NCBI GenBank assembly: GCA_036939975.1
Contig: JALLPB010002193.1
Coordinates: forward strand, 1-17,772
Origin: Cyclostephanos tholiformis
Taxonomy: Eukaryota; Bacillariophyta; Thalassiosirophyceae; Thalassiosirales; Thalassiosiraceae
Length of the DNA: 17,772 bases
Reading direction: 5' to 3'
Below are positions 1 through 9,579 of the stretch, in pieces (within the stretch, counting starts at the first letter, position 1; each line of letters starts with the position of its first letter). Position numbers and translations under genes: made by a program. The notes under the pieces are model-generated. The model saw only the letters and a program-made list of their open reading frames with translations, did no database searches and was not told the DNA's origin.

Positions 1-181
1 CGTTAATCTTCTCAAGAGTCTCAATTTCAAGTTGAGCGGCTTTCCAGAACTCTTCAGCATAGGGGCCATTCATAGCTTGCCACCAGGTTGGATTATCTTC
101 CTTGGAGGCTGCCATCTTTGCTGCAAGAATAGAGGTGACAGTGAAGAAGAGCACCAAAGAGGTGATAACATCTAGCTTCTA
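1..181 (-). pseudogene. Ty1/copia pol fragment, start of reverse-transcriptase region (partial, runs off left edge)
   Basis: The minus strand is open from a TAG at 181-179 to the window edge. It reads an Ala-Lys-Met-Ala-Ala motif followed by NPTWWQAMNGPYAEEFWKA and then an acidic QLEIETLEKIN stretch. This matches the conserved segment just before the copia reverse-transcriptase palm, where the pattern is AAK...P.T..EAM......WKAA..E...L. The residues upstream of that motif are hydrophobic and not recognisably copia. The fragment has the same orientation as the larger copia copy to its right but repeats a part of pol that should lie upstream, so it is a separate element or a rearranged piece. 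There are no internal stops after the motif. The rest of the gene lies outside the window. Confidence 0.6.
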
Positions 182-329
182 GATTAATGAGCCTAGTGCT
201 CAAACTACTCTAGATATGGGATGACCCCAGCACCAAGTGGCTGGACAGTCGGAGAAGGATGCCAATGGTCAAGACTAGTCTGGCTGTTGCATGCCTTGCT
301 ACACACCCCTGCAGACACTTTGTGCATGT
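182..329. other. Short gap between two copia fragments, no gene seen
   Basis: This stretch follows the TGA of the copia RNase H on the minus strand. A short open stretch in another frame may be the C-terminal tail of the same pol gene after a frameshift, but I cannot confirm it. A 13-base near-palindrome (TCTAGCTTCTAGA) sits at 171-183, close to the junction with the left copia fragment. No LTR end is evident. Confidence 0.4.
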
Positions 330-1763
330 TCATCCTGCGTGGGTTGCTCTATGGGCAATGTGGTAGGAGGGTGGGTGATGCTTTGTGTGATAGTCTGCCA
401 TGTTTGTGGATCCTTTATCCCAGTAGAATCGAAATTGGCACTGTTCCTCATGGCAGCGGGGCCAATGTAATTGCATCCATATCATTTTGATTTGACGTTG
501 GATGATGGTATCCTGGATGAATCCTGTCGCGGTGGAATTATTGGTTTGGATGGGCAACGGGGGTTGTTTTGAGCCCGTTTCTTTGAGTGCATTCCATAGC
601 GGGATCATTTCACATGCTGTGTGGTAGAGGGCGCCTAGTTCAGCCTTGGCAGCGGAAGCCATGACATATTTAAGGATTCGCAAAAGACTGAGGATGGGTC
701 CATTGAGACGCGGGATGGGGTCATCTTCAGTAAGGAAGATGTGTGCGCCAGTGCGGCTGTGTCCCTTTGATTCTGCGAGGTAACTGGCATCCGAATGTGC
801 AGCCAGGACCATGTTGCTTGCCCGATAGGTGATGCCATCATTAAGGTAGGTGGCAATGTAGTCGAGAAGTTGGTGCACTGCCTTTTCTGTGTTTTTGGTG
901 GCTTGAGCTTGCTGAGAACTGATGGTGCTTAAGGTGGTGAGGAGTTTATTGTCAACAACACGTGCATAGTATAGGAGCGATCCGACAATGCTTTGAATCC
1001 ACTTGACACCTGCTGCATCAAGCGGTGCGCTGTTGTCATTTTCCGGGATGAGCTGTTCTTTTGTGCCGCGGACAATCTCGCGGTGTGCGTGTGGAGAATG
1101 TTGTGGTTTGTTGGGCTTGGGGTGACCGTATTCTAGGAGAAACGTGTTGATGTAATTGTGCATCGAGAGGCAACAGGTGCATTTGGCATAACCCCATTTG
1201 AGATCTATGCTGGAAAATTTTGAGCCGCTCCAATCAGTGGTAACTTTATAGTTCTGTTGAAGCGCGAGGAGAAGGTGTTCGGCGTGTTGTTTGCCTACAT
1301 ATTTGATGCCAAAGTCATCTGCAATGAGTACGAATGTAATCGGGCGCCATTTGTGACGCCACAGGCCTGGGGTTGTTAGGCATTGGTTATAGCCATGCTC
1401 TGCCAGCCGTTCCGTAAGCAGGTCATGTGCCAGTTTGCCAGCTTGCTTAAGGCCGTAGACTCCCTTGGTGATTTCAAAAGAAACCCAACCATTGTGCGCA
1501 TACTTTGTAAGGTCGTACTCATCGATGAATTCTTGTGGGATGTCAGCCAGTTTGATTCGTATGTATTCTGGCCAATCCAATGGCGTGCCAAGGTAGAAAT
1601 TGGAGATATCAAAGCATGCAAAGCGGGCTTGTTTGGTGGAAAGTACGTTATTAATGACAAGCTTAACAAGCTCAAGGGATCCCGTTTTAGTTCCTGTATC
1701 ACCTGGGTAGCAAATGCGGTTTCCTCCGATGGTGACTCGTGTCTGATTGGGATCTTCTTTCTA
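330..1763 (-). pseudogene. copia reverse transcriptase and RNase H
   Basis: The frame is open from 1760 to the TGA at 332-330; the part upstream of 1580 lacks an ATG but is clearly coding (RVTIGGNRICYPGD, then FDISNFYLGTPL). Visible motifs are the palm Asp in FDISNFYL, VYGLKQAGK (about 1460-1434), the catalytic pair in IADDFG (about 1322-1312) and the RNase H residues HSDAS and AKAEL. The RNase H motif that is normally TDNSTA reads TNNSTA, with AAT at 542-540, so a catalytic Asp appears lost. The end, ADYHTKHHPPSYH, is the typical copia tail. Just upstream, about 8 bases are missing at 1761, which breaks the frame with the preceding segment. That segment (about 2000-1764) carries a TGA at 1803-1801. 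Confidence 0.9.
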
Positions 1764-2093
1764 TATCACACACCATGCAAGTGTAAGTGATGTCGGCCTG
1801 TCATTCAAGTGGAATGTCGTGGTAGTAGATGGGTTGAAAGGTGTTTGTGCCTTGCACCCATTGCTTGGTGGGATCATCCTTGTTGGTACCCACCCCCTGG
1901 CATAATCTTCCCAATTNGTCTTTGTAGTCCGGATGCTTCCGCAGTTGTCTGTGTTCCAGTTCTTGTCCTGTTATTAATTTAATGACTGGGGTGGCAATGT
2001 TTAAGATAGGTATGTTGCTGTACTCTTTCTGGCAGTGTTGTCTTCCACAGTTTCATCTTTGGCTAGCATGGCAAATGTATTTTTTGAGCGAGC
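1764..2093 (-). pseudogene. copia integrase-to-RT linker, broken
   Basis: This stretch joins the integrase region to the reverse transcriptase. On the minus strand one frame reads ITGQELEHRQLRKHPDYKD, then LGRLCQGV and QWVQGTNTFQPIYYHDIP, which is the usual block ahead of the copia palm. Damage seen: a probable frameshift near 2010, a TGA at 1803-1801, and an ambiguous base (N) at 1917. At the N the expected residues between the KHP.Y and LGRL blocks (normally including a W...YANE-like motif) are absent. Confidence 0.65.
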
Positions 2094-2855
2094 TCATGTT
2101 CGTGCGGCCACTGGTTCTGGCGGGGTTGTGCACAGTGGGATCTCGACGTTGGCGCTCCTGTGTTTTCGTGTTACTGTTATCCATCTGATGTCCATGTGCA
2201 ACATTGGTGGTGCCCCCGGCACCCCTGGAGCTGGTGGCAGGGTTGTTTGCTGTTCTGGCATGGTCATTTGCTGTTCCAGCGTGGTGATGGCTGGCACCAC
2301 TGGACGTGAGGGCATCTGCACCGCGTGGTTGTAGGAGTGGAGTATGGCCTTTAGTGTGGCAATTGCCATGAGTTGTTTGTCAGTGGACCTTGGTGTCGAG
2401 CGTGCAAGCGTGTGCTGGATGGCTTGCATGGCATGGAGCAGTTTGTCCTCCAAGGAGAGTGTGGGCTCCTGCAAGTAGTGATGCCAAAAGTTGATGGCGT
2501 CACTGATGGTGACTGCACCGGTGAGTTTGTTCAAGACTCTGTAACAACAATAGTGTTGCAGCGCTGGTCCAATGTAGAAGCCTTCGTGGCAGTGATTCTC
2601 CCACAATTTCCACACCGCTGCTTTCATATGAATGAGGACATGGCATCCTGCGGGTCCCATGGGTGTTGCGCTGAAGTTGAATGGTCCAAAGAGGCTGTGC
2701 CAAGCCATGAGTGATGGGTTGTTGCTTGGCCGCAATAAGTTAAGCATGAGCTCTGCTTGCGGCAGCAATAAGTCCCATCTATCCTTAGAAAAGGTTGGTG
2801 CTGTCCCCGCCAGGATAGTTAGGAAATGGTCCTTGAAGGTTTGAATCGCTCTCAT
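2094..2855 (-). pseudogene. copia integrase C-terminal region (truncated)
   Basis: The 253-residue frame begins RAIQTFKDHF and continues through WDLLLPQAELMLNLLR, SLFGPFNF, PMGPAGCHVLIH and EGFYIGPALQHYCCYRV. These blocks are the hallmark of the copia integrase region just after the catalytic core, in which the protein chain is ..ERAIQTFK..F......P...W..LLPQ. The ATG at its start is not a real start: in intact relatives the chain continues upstream into the DDE core, which is replaced here by LINE tail sequence. A low-complexity linker rich in Gln, Pro and Thr follows, and the frame ends at a TGA (2096-2094), probably a former CGA because related linkers are rich in basic residues. Role if intact: integration of element cDNA into the genome. 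Confidence 0.85.
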
Positions 2856-2857
2856 GA

Positions 2858-3130
2858 ATAAACAAATAAACTACTTAATAAATTATCGCAAATCCTACTT
2901 TAAACAATTTGGACAGACAAGGGTATTTTTGATTGCCGTGTGTGAGCACAGCAAGGCTGCGGCGGGGCAACTGGAAAAACCACCAGGTGGTCTTTCCCTT
3001 TGGTCACAGTCCAACAGGGCTGGGTTCAGTTGAAAAGCCAGTAGCAGGCTGATTGTGCAGCCTCAGGCACCTTTTTAACTTACTGGGAAAGTGTTTCCTC
3101 AGTCTGGCTTCCGAAGTCGCTTGTTCAACT
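2858..3130 (-). other. LINE 3'UTR and AT-rich tail
   Basis: After the TAA of the LINE coding region (3133-3131), about 270 bases on the minus strand contain no supportable reading frame. The final 30 or so bases are AT-rich and semi-repetitive (TTTATTTGTTTATT at the end), then the sequence changes abruptly to copia integrase coding sequence. A simple AT-rich tail at such a junction is typical of target-primed reverse transcription. I see no target-site duplication because the other end of the element is not defined. Confidence 0.55.
2973..2997 (-). promoter_or_regulatory. Hairpin in LINE 3'UTR
   Basis: A 25-base inverted repeat has arms GGAAA-A-ACCACC and GGTGGT-C-TTTCC around a central A, with only the 2978/2992 pair mismatched. 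In RNA the innermost pairs would open to give a 3-base loop. A stable 3'UTR stem-loop is the known recognition element for reverse transcriptase in several LINE families, so that role is proposed here by position only. Confidence 0.45.
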
Positions 3131-4120
3131 TTAGCAAGCTCCCAATGGGAGCTGGGTGTGGGCGTTTTTTGTGAGGTATCCGCTTATTGATGACTGATTG
3201 GATTCCTGGAACCTTGTGTGTTCCTCTTGACTTTGTAGATAGTGGCGTTGGTCCAGCCTAATTTGTTGTTCTACTGCAACTATACCCAACTTGGTTCTGC
3301 TTGGGAGTTTCCTGTTCACCTTGTCCTTAATTCTTTTTGCTCGTGCTCCTTGTGCTAATTGGCATTGCTGTGCGGTCAGTGCTGCTTGGATTGCCAGGAT
3401 CCAGTATTTCTGTGACTCCATATTGGATTTGTTGAGGTCGTTAAAGTTAATCTCTAGTAGGAAACGGCTTTCAGCTGGGATATTTTCCGGAGCTACTCCT
3501 GCCAGCAACTCTAGTTCTAGGGCTATCTCTTCCACCTTCTTCTTGTGGAGGTAGCCATATCTCTTATCATGGAGAGAAAAGTTGCGGAAAATCCATTGGG
3601 AATGTGTGATGTGAAGAATTTTGGAGATAAAATGTTTGGTCCAATCAGCGCGGTTGATGAGACTGCTGGACATTGACAGATGGAAGTTTTGTATTTCGTA
3701 GAAGTGTACGGAAATGTGGCCTTCCATGAAGTTGCGGTAGCCTATCTTGTCTTGACTCTGAGCCAGAGCCTTCATTTTTGGAGACATTGCTCCAATGTCT
3801 ACAAAGGGTTTGTTGCCCTGGATTAGGATGTACTTGGGTATCCAGTATGCTAATTCTTGTTCTGTGCTGCCGTCCTTCGCTAATCATTTTTCCAGTTCAT
3901 CTGTATTGTCTATGAGTAATTGAGTTCTGTCCTCACTTGGGCATAGTAGTAGGTGAGATGCCATTTCCCGTCTCCCGCAGTTGGGGCATCTTTTGTCCTG
4001 CCCTGGAATTCCCAAATATCTGCCTACTTGTACTCTGGTCCTGCAAAAGCCCAAGGTCTGTTTGGATCTCCAGATTTTGTACATGTCGGGCTTTGTTTTT
4101 AATGCCAGATCTAGATGCTC
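3131..4120 (-). pseudogene. LINE pol C-terminal region: CCHC zinc knuckle and conserved C-terminal domain
   Basis: This continues in frame after the RNase H stop at 4123-4121. It contains RCPNCGRREMASHLLLC, a C-X2-C-X7-H-X3-C knuckle (about 3988-3941) of the sort that follows the RT in LINE proteins and helps bind template RNA or DNA. A second in-frame TGA (3886-3884) follows LEK. The next open stretch (3787-3131) holds AYWIPKYILIQG just upstream, then HSQWIFRNFSLHDK, ESRFLLEINF and a Lys/Arg/Gln-rich tail. I recognise that block as the usual C-terminus of this element family but know no biochemical function for it. Both stops fall where I expect a conserved Trp, so TGG to TGA changes are likely. 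Confidence 0.75.
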
Positions 4121-5011
4121 TCAGTCAACCTTGTCAAATTGCTCATTTGACCATGGGTTTTTCTTTCTGTTGCCCATATATTGTCTTGCCTCTTCTTTGC
4201 TCGCGTGAAACCTGATAGAACTAGATATGTCATCGTATATTTTGTTCCCCCAGATTACTACCGCAACGTGCTCTTTGGGCAAGAGTTGTGTTGGTCTATC
4301 ATGGTAGCCCTGTGTCATTGCTAGAGTTACCGCCTGCTTAGCCAACGTATCGCATACACAATTTAGTTGCTGAATCAGTGATAATTGGTGCCAGAGGAGG
4401 TATTTGTCCATATGTCCGTACACGTGCAGATATGTAAATTTGCCCTTAAAAGTGTGCTTCGTTGACTTGAGACTTCTTTGTATATCTGCGCACTTTGCAC
4501 TGGGCCGTATCCTCCGACGGGTGTATGCGGATTGCTTGAGAGCTCTTTTGTTGTCACAACACAGGGTGGCTTCCCACTCCTGAATCTGATAGAACTCTGA
4601 AAGTGCTCTGGCAAGTAGGTGTAGGCTACATAGGCCAAGCATTTCTGCACGGTATGAACTCGCTGATGGTGATCTCTCCCAGAATGTGCCGGTCAGACGT
4701 AGCCCTGTTTTGCTGCAAAATATGATCCATCCAACTCCGCATAAGTCTGCTGCCCTTTTCCTGTCGTACAAACCGTCCGTGACCCATGTGAGTGTGTTTG
4801 ACTTCATGCCTTCCATGAGCCATGAAAGGTTATGCTTGTATTCTTGTTGACTGTCATCTATGCTTTCCCACATCCATGTCCCTCCCCATGTGTCGAGGAA
4901 TTTCCAGAAATCTGATGGTAGAAGCGGTCCTTTGGCAAATGGGACACCTTTGTTCAGCTTGTTCACTTTCGTATTTGTGTAGGTTAGAACAGATGTCGGA
5001 GTGCCTCCTTT
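4121..5011 (-). pseudogene. LINE RNase H domain
   Basis: The frame from 5011 to the TGA at 4123-4121 encodes an RNase HI fold that would remove RNA from RNA-DNA hybrids during reverse transcription. The four acidic catalytic positions all look intact: Asp in WVTDGLYD, Glu in SSYRAEMLG, Asp in LCCDNKRALKQS and Asp in CDTLAKQA, with a supporting His in VYGHMDK. The preceding LPSDFWKFL and GGTWMWE blocks link it to the RT thumb. It is in the same frame as the RT upstream and is separated from it by a TAA (5014-5012). It is the best-preserved domain of the element. Confidence 0.85.
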
Positions 5012-7236
5012 TTAGGTGGGTAGTAAGTCTTCCTCCCAAGCTAGATCGTAGAGTGTTGACGACCTTGTGCATCTATAATTTGCTGTGCGCAGGTAGTGGT
5101 GGACTTTCCCCTTTTTGATTCTGTGTAAGTCGTCGGTCGAGCTATTATAATACCATATCCATTTCCTGTGTGTTGGAGTTATCCATGCTCCCAGAGGGGT
5201 GTGACGTTTGTCCCCGGTGGCTGTATAATTGTGCCAGAAGTTGAACCAAACTTCCCAGTCTTTCTTTGCGGGAGATTCTCGTGGAAACTTGTACTTGGAC
5301 CTCGCTACTTTACTACCTGGATCAAACACAAACTGCTCCAGATATCGACCATCGGCTGTCGTCATGTCTGATAGGAATATTACTTCTATTGCCCTTTGGC
5401 ATCTGCTCAAACTCCTTATTGTCTTTCTGTTTTACCTTCTTTCCCTGGGACTTGGAATTGTTGAACATTCCATGTGCAGATGGATGTTGAAGTGGTGTAG
5501 CGATCTCCACATCATCTTGACCCAAGAAAGTGGTGCTAGATGCCCCCATTTCTTGTAGTCCAGTGTGATGGGGTTGTGCGGCGTGCCTAGTTGCAGTTGC
5601 AAGTACCTCAAGAATGCCTCAAGTTTGCTGCTAAGATTAGTGGAAGTGTGGTAGTGTAGTAGCAGCATATTGATTTGGCATATTAACTGCTCCGTTGCAA
5701 CGCCTAGTAAGCCAAACCCTCCAAAGGTTGTGTGTAGCATTCGAAGACCTTTTGTTACTGTTCGGGCCACCCCCAAAATGTTGAGCATCCTGTAGTCAGT
5801 CTTGGAGTTCACGCTCATTGCTTCTTTGATGTCATTTGTCATTGTTCCAAGCCCGTTCCTGAGGCCTGGCCAGAGTTGGAGCCTACAAGCTATCCATACC
5901 ATGTGGTAAGGAAGATGCCCATTTGTCATCCTGTCTGTCCAGGTTGAGGCTTTTTGTTGGATGTACTTGAGGTGCTCTTCATTTCCTCCAGCCGGAGCAT
6001 TGTGAATTCCTAGTGTTTTCTTGGACACCGTCACCTCCTTTTGATTTATCTGGCTCTTGGTGCCATCTGGATTTGTAACAAATAATTGCCATGGTGTCAC
6101 TTTGGCATAGGACCATTCCCCGTCTTTGCACGTATAGTTGAGCATGTACCAGAAACATTTTTTGGGTTCGAGGGCTCCGCCCATTGCATTGAGTAGGGTG
6201 CTCCATTGAGTTAGTTCTAGTTATGTCTGTAGCCATAGCTCTCCTGGGTCGAGAAGACCATCTTTCCACATGTAAAGGTCAGTGTTGTCCACAAACAATG
6301 TTCCCATAGAATGGATCAATTCCTGCATAATTGGGTCTACCACGAGAGTGCCGAGTTCTAGTTGTTTGAACACGTTTACTAATACTGTGCTAAGTTGGAT
6401 CCATGAGGGTGGTGCTGCCCTGTTCCCCTGCCCTAATCCCATCATATACAATTGGATCCCTGCCCCTCCAAAAAATGTTCTGGACTCCCCAAAACCTGTC
6501 CTCTGAAAGAATTTCATTGTTTGTAGACATATCAGCATCAAGACTATTGCTGGTTTGTTGCCATTTGTCAAGGCTAGCCATACCAACAACATTATTACAT
6601 GATTCACTCTGTCGGAGCAGTAAGCTGCATCAGCCGAGACCACTGTCATTGGTTGTCTAGCTTGCCGGGATAGGTCCCCCATTAAAGTCTTGTCGAATTT
6701 TGCATCTTCTGCTGTACTTCCCTTCTGGCTGAACAGTTCCTCTGGAATATATCCGCAGTCTGTTAGCATTTGCATCACCTGCCTACCAAAAATGAACTGA
6801 TTGTAGCAGTTGCAATCCATCTCATACAGTTGTATGGCATGGAGCTTTTCTACAAGGCATACTCCTGCAATCTTCTCCAGCATCACTTGCAACCCAACAC
6901 TCCAGCTTTCTGGTGGTATTCCGCTGCGTGCAATTACTGTCAGCTGCAGGGCTAGGACATTTGTGCTTTGTGTGTCCTGGATCACGGCTTTGTAGTGCTT
7001 GTAATGCACTCCCGACATTGACAATGATGTGAACTTGTTGACTTTCTTCCAAAATTGCTTGAACTCCTCTGGCATTATTATTATTTCGTTGTTATTGCCA
7101 TTGACAATCTTCATTCCCAACTTGCCTATCTCCTTTAGGATCATTGCTGTTGCAAGGTCTAGGTCAGTTGGAATGTTGTAGGTTCCTGTTATTATTGCCT
7201 TTGCCAGAGCCTCATCCGAGAGGTACCAGAGCTTCT
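5012..7236 (-). pseudogene. LINE reverse transcriptase domain and connection region
   Basis: One frame covers 7236-5012 with TAA stops at 6223-6221, 5434-5432 and 5014-5012. Motif A reads VVSADAAYCSDRVNH, motif B reads GLGQGNRAAPPSWIQLS, and motif C reads LFVDNTDLYMW. Motif C is normally F/YVDD; here the second Asp is Asn (AAC at 6286-6284), so polymerase activity should be lost even without the stops. Next come LLNAMGGALEPKKCFWY, KKTLGI, a long helical thumb or connection region, and IFLSDMTTADGRYLEQF leading towards RNase H. The start of the domain (WYLSDEALAKAI) is directly interrupted by the LTR insertion at 7237-7483. Neither the first Met used by a simple ORF call (within the LTR) nor later ones are real starts. 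Confidence 0.9.
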
Positions 7237-7483
7237 TGTGGGAATGTCTGACTGTTTGGAAGGCATTGATCCACAAGAATGTGGGAATGTGAATGGAATG
7301 GAGCATCGATTCTAATGGAAAGCTTAAAAGATGCTTTAGTTTAAAAGATAGAAAGAAAAAGAAGTGAGATCTCTGCAAGAGATCTCCAAAAACCTGCTTG
7401 GGAATTTAAAACTGTAAATTCCATCAAGATGACTAAATGCTTAAAGTAAATACACAGAGATATCCATGTAGGATATTCTCACA
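7237..7483. mobile_element. Solo LTR-like insertion (247 bp) inside the LINE, with 5-bp target duplication
   Basis: The insert starts TGTGGGAATGTC and ends GATATTCTCACA on the plus strand, so it begins TG and ends CA, with 12-base ends that are inverted copies apart from two mismatches. It is flanked on both sides by CTTCT (7232-7236 and 7484-7488). Removing the insert and one CTTCT rejoins the LINE protein in frame (LLLGEK directly followed by LWYLSDEAL), which independently confirms the boundaries. A 5-bp duplication and TG...CA ends fit an LTR left behind by recombination between two LTRs; a short non-autonomous element is the alternative. Orientation is not certain; the minus-strand reading (TGTGAGAATATCC) looks more copia-like to me. 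Confidence 0.82.
7366..7386. repeat. 9-bp inverted repeat within the solo LTR
   Basis: GAGATCTCT and AGAGATCTC flank the 3-base loop GCA. Each arm also contains the 8-bp palindrome GAGATCTC. It is a short stem-loop in the middle of the LTR-like insert; any role in transcription or RNA processing is unknown. Confidence 0.6.
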
Positions 7484-7488
7484 CTTCT

Positions 7489-8649
7489 CTCCTAGGAGCA
7501 AGTTCATAATGGGTGCGCTGTGTGCTAGCGAAAATCTCACTTTGCATTCTCGTTGGATTGCTTGCTCAACATCCTCCTGGACCGTGTATTCTTTTATCTC
7601 TCCTTTGACCACTCTCTGAACTTTCAGTACGCTGGGACTGTGAGGATCTTTGACCGTCCTCTTTATCAAGTATCACATCCTTTTGCTCTCTTCTCGATGG
7701 AGTTTGAGCTTGATTGCTTTGGCTCGTTCTTTCTGTCTCTTTGATTGAGCGTCCAGTAGACAATCCCTCAGGTGTACCTTACGCAGTCCTTTTGCTTGTT
7801 GTCTCAGGTCTGCTATCCTTATTCTGCAGAATTGAAGCCCGTCCTCTAACTCCTCCATCGTCAGCTCCGCTGGTCTTCCAATATGAGTCTGCTTTGCAAA
7901 TCTTACAATGTTGCTGGCATTTGATGCCTTCCCTTCCTTCAATCTTATGAGTTGGAGAAACGCGTGGATCCTGTCATACCACATTTGTATTGTGGGGCTG
8001 AAATTGCTCTCTGGCCACAGGATTTTTTGACAGTCCTTTTCTGCGTGAACTCTGATTTCTGTCATTTGTTTGTACAGCTTTATGATCATGGCCCTCAACC
8101 AGTTTGGAGATGGGTAGCCACAGTACCTTGTCATCTTATCAACTGCTTTCAGTCTTTCAACAATATGGTGGATTTTGAATTGCTCCCCCACTACATTGTT
8201 GTATCTGACAACCGACTGTTGTTGTGATGTTACTAGTCGCCTGCTTACAGGTAGGCAGATCTTGAACCTAAATTCTCTAAAAAGTGAGTGCGTTGAAATA
8301 TTGATGATGAATGACCTATGATCTCCTGGACTCTCCGCAAATGTAAGCATCCCCAAGTTGACAATCTGGATCTCTGAAGATTTGTATCCTCCATCAATTG
8401 GAGACGATCCTGATATGTGCGTGTAGGGGGGAGTCGGTCCCCAGCATTTATGGGTGAACTCTTGCTCTTTTTGTAGCTGTTGGTAGAACTTGCTGGTTAG
8501 GGGATGATCATTTACATCCATCACAAGTACAATCCATTCCCCGGATTTTATCCATTCCTTGATTTGTTTGGCTAGGTCTCTATCAAACAGTTCTACTGGG
8601 GAACAGTTGATACCATGTGCCTGAATATAGCGTAGTTCCTGTTGATAAA
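7489..8649 (-). pseudogene. LINE APE endonuclease C-terminal half and linker to RT
   Basis: After the frameshift at about 8650 the minus strand reads QQELRYIQAHGINCSP, DLAKQIKEW and then IVLVMDVNDHP, the equivalent of the catalytic GDFN motif of APE-type endonucleases. PPYTHISGSSPIDG and a final GDHRSF, equivalent to the SDH catalytic motif, follow. The frame then enters a basic helical linker (about 8270-7676) and stops at a TGA (7675-7673) followed by YLIKRTVKDPHS, which belongs to the same frame. I expect Trp there. The linker continues to LLLGEK, where the solo LTR has landed. The endonuclease would nick target DNA to prime reverse transcription. Confidence 0.82.
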
Positions 8650-9579
8650 TTTAGCTTTTGAGCAGCACGTTCTGTATGCTACTACTATTCTTGACATGTG
8701 GCTAGGATTACAGAAGAATTGCCATGAACACCAATGGCCGAGTCCTCTTGGATCTACTGAAGCCTTGCATGCATGTTGGATAAATTTGCTTTGACATATC
8801 ATGACCGTACCTCCTGGTTGGTGTCTTGAGGAGACTGCATCCTGCTCCTGTGTGTTGTGTGCTGTTATGGATCTTGTCTCCCTTTCTTCCTGGTGAAGCC
8901 ATGATGCTAAGTTGGCTGACGAGTTCACTTTAGACCAATTGAAGTTTAGTTCCATACACGCCACCAGGTTGACGTCGTACTTTTGAATAAGTTTCTTTGT
9001 GGTTGACATTTTTATCTCTCTGACTGCCTCGTCGTGAGTGTTGGGTTTACTGATTGTGTCAAGTGCCTCCTGGATTGCTTCTATAAACTCGATTTGTTCC
9101 CCATGTTCTTTGCCGGCTTCCTTGACCAGTAGCTCCAGGAGGTTTGCTGGAATTTCACTAAATCTGGCTGGGAGACCCACTTCTTCTGTCTTTAGGTCGT
9201 CCTTGAGTAAGTCTAGAAAGATAATCATGCTCCCCATGGATGGTCCGGCTATGTTCCATAGAAGCTCCTTGAAAGAGTTAGGCTCTTCGAACTTGTTAGT
9301 ATAGCTGACGTTGAACATCCCTGACTCTACTTCTGATGCGGAATCATAGTCTTGCCCTAGGGAATGGTCCTCTAGGTGGACGCTGAGGTCGTTCTCTAAG
9401 AAGTCTTTGCCTTCCTCATCATCAGAATCAGGATCTACTTTGAAAGACAAATCTGGTAGATCCATGCATTGGACAACATAGGATGTGTCCTTTTTGCTAT
9501 GCTCTTCTCTGTCCATGGCGACGTCAAACTCATTGTCGTCCTCTTCCTTGTCCTCTTCCATGTTTGTTTCTCCATTCAC
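8650..9579 (-). pseudogene. LINE ORF2 N-terminus: acidic linker and APE endonuclease N-terminal half
   Basis: The frame begins directly after the TAG at 9582-9580 with a GTG codon, not ATG, and is in the same frame as ORF1. The first 190 residues are strongly acidic (runs such as EEDKEEDDNEF and DSDDEEGKDF). The endonuclease starts around KKLIQKYDVNLVACMELN, where the Glu in CMELN corresponds to the catalytic Glu of APE enzymes, followed by NWSKVNSS, SSRHQPGGTVMI, GLGHWCSWQFF and SRIVVAYRT. After AYRT the correct continuation moves to another frame within 8652-8647 (one base lost or two gained). The reading in this frame past that point, ending at 8593, is noise. Confidence 0.8.

Larger units (their letters stand above)
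330..2855 (-). mobile_element. Ty1/copia retrotransposon, 5'-truncated and decayed (integrase C-term to RNase H)
   Basis: Reading the minus strand from 2855 to 330 gives the copia order: integrase C-terminal region, variable linker, reverse transcriptase, then RNase H. That order (integrase before RT) separates copia from gypsy elements. The gag, protease and integrase core that should lie upstream are missing, because the sequence switches to the 3' end of a LINE at about 2856. I found no LTR on either side: 182-329 lacks a convincing TG...CA repeat or a polypurine tract. Coding damage includes stops at 2096-2094 and 1803-1801, frameshifts near 2010 and at 1761, and a probable in-frame loss around the N at 1917. 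The whole copy is a fossil. Confidence 0.85.

Noticed and set aside
1383..1790. Plus-strand 135-codon frame
   Set aside because: It lies opposite the copia reverse transcriptase, whose minus-strand frame has clear conserved motifs; the plus frame has none.
4854..5072. Minus-strand frame containing CPIC and His residues, possible zinc finger
   Set aside because: It overlaps the RT-RNase H connection in another frame; the conserved LINE protein reads through this region in the main frame.
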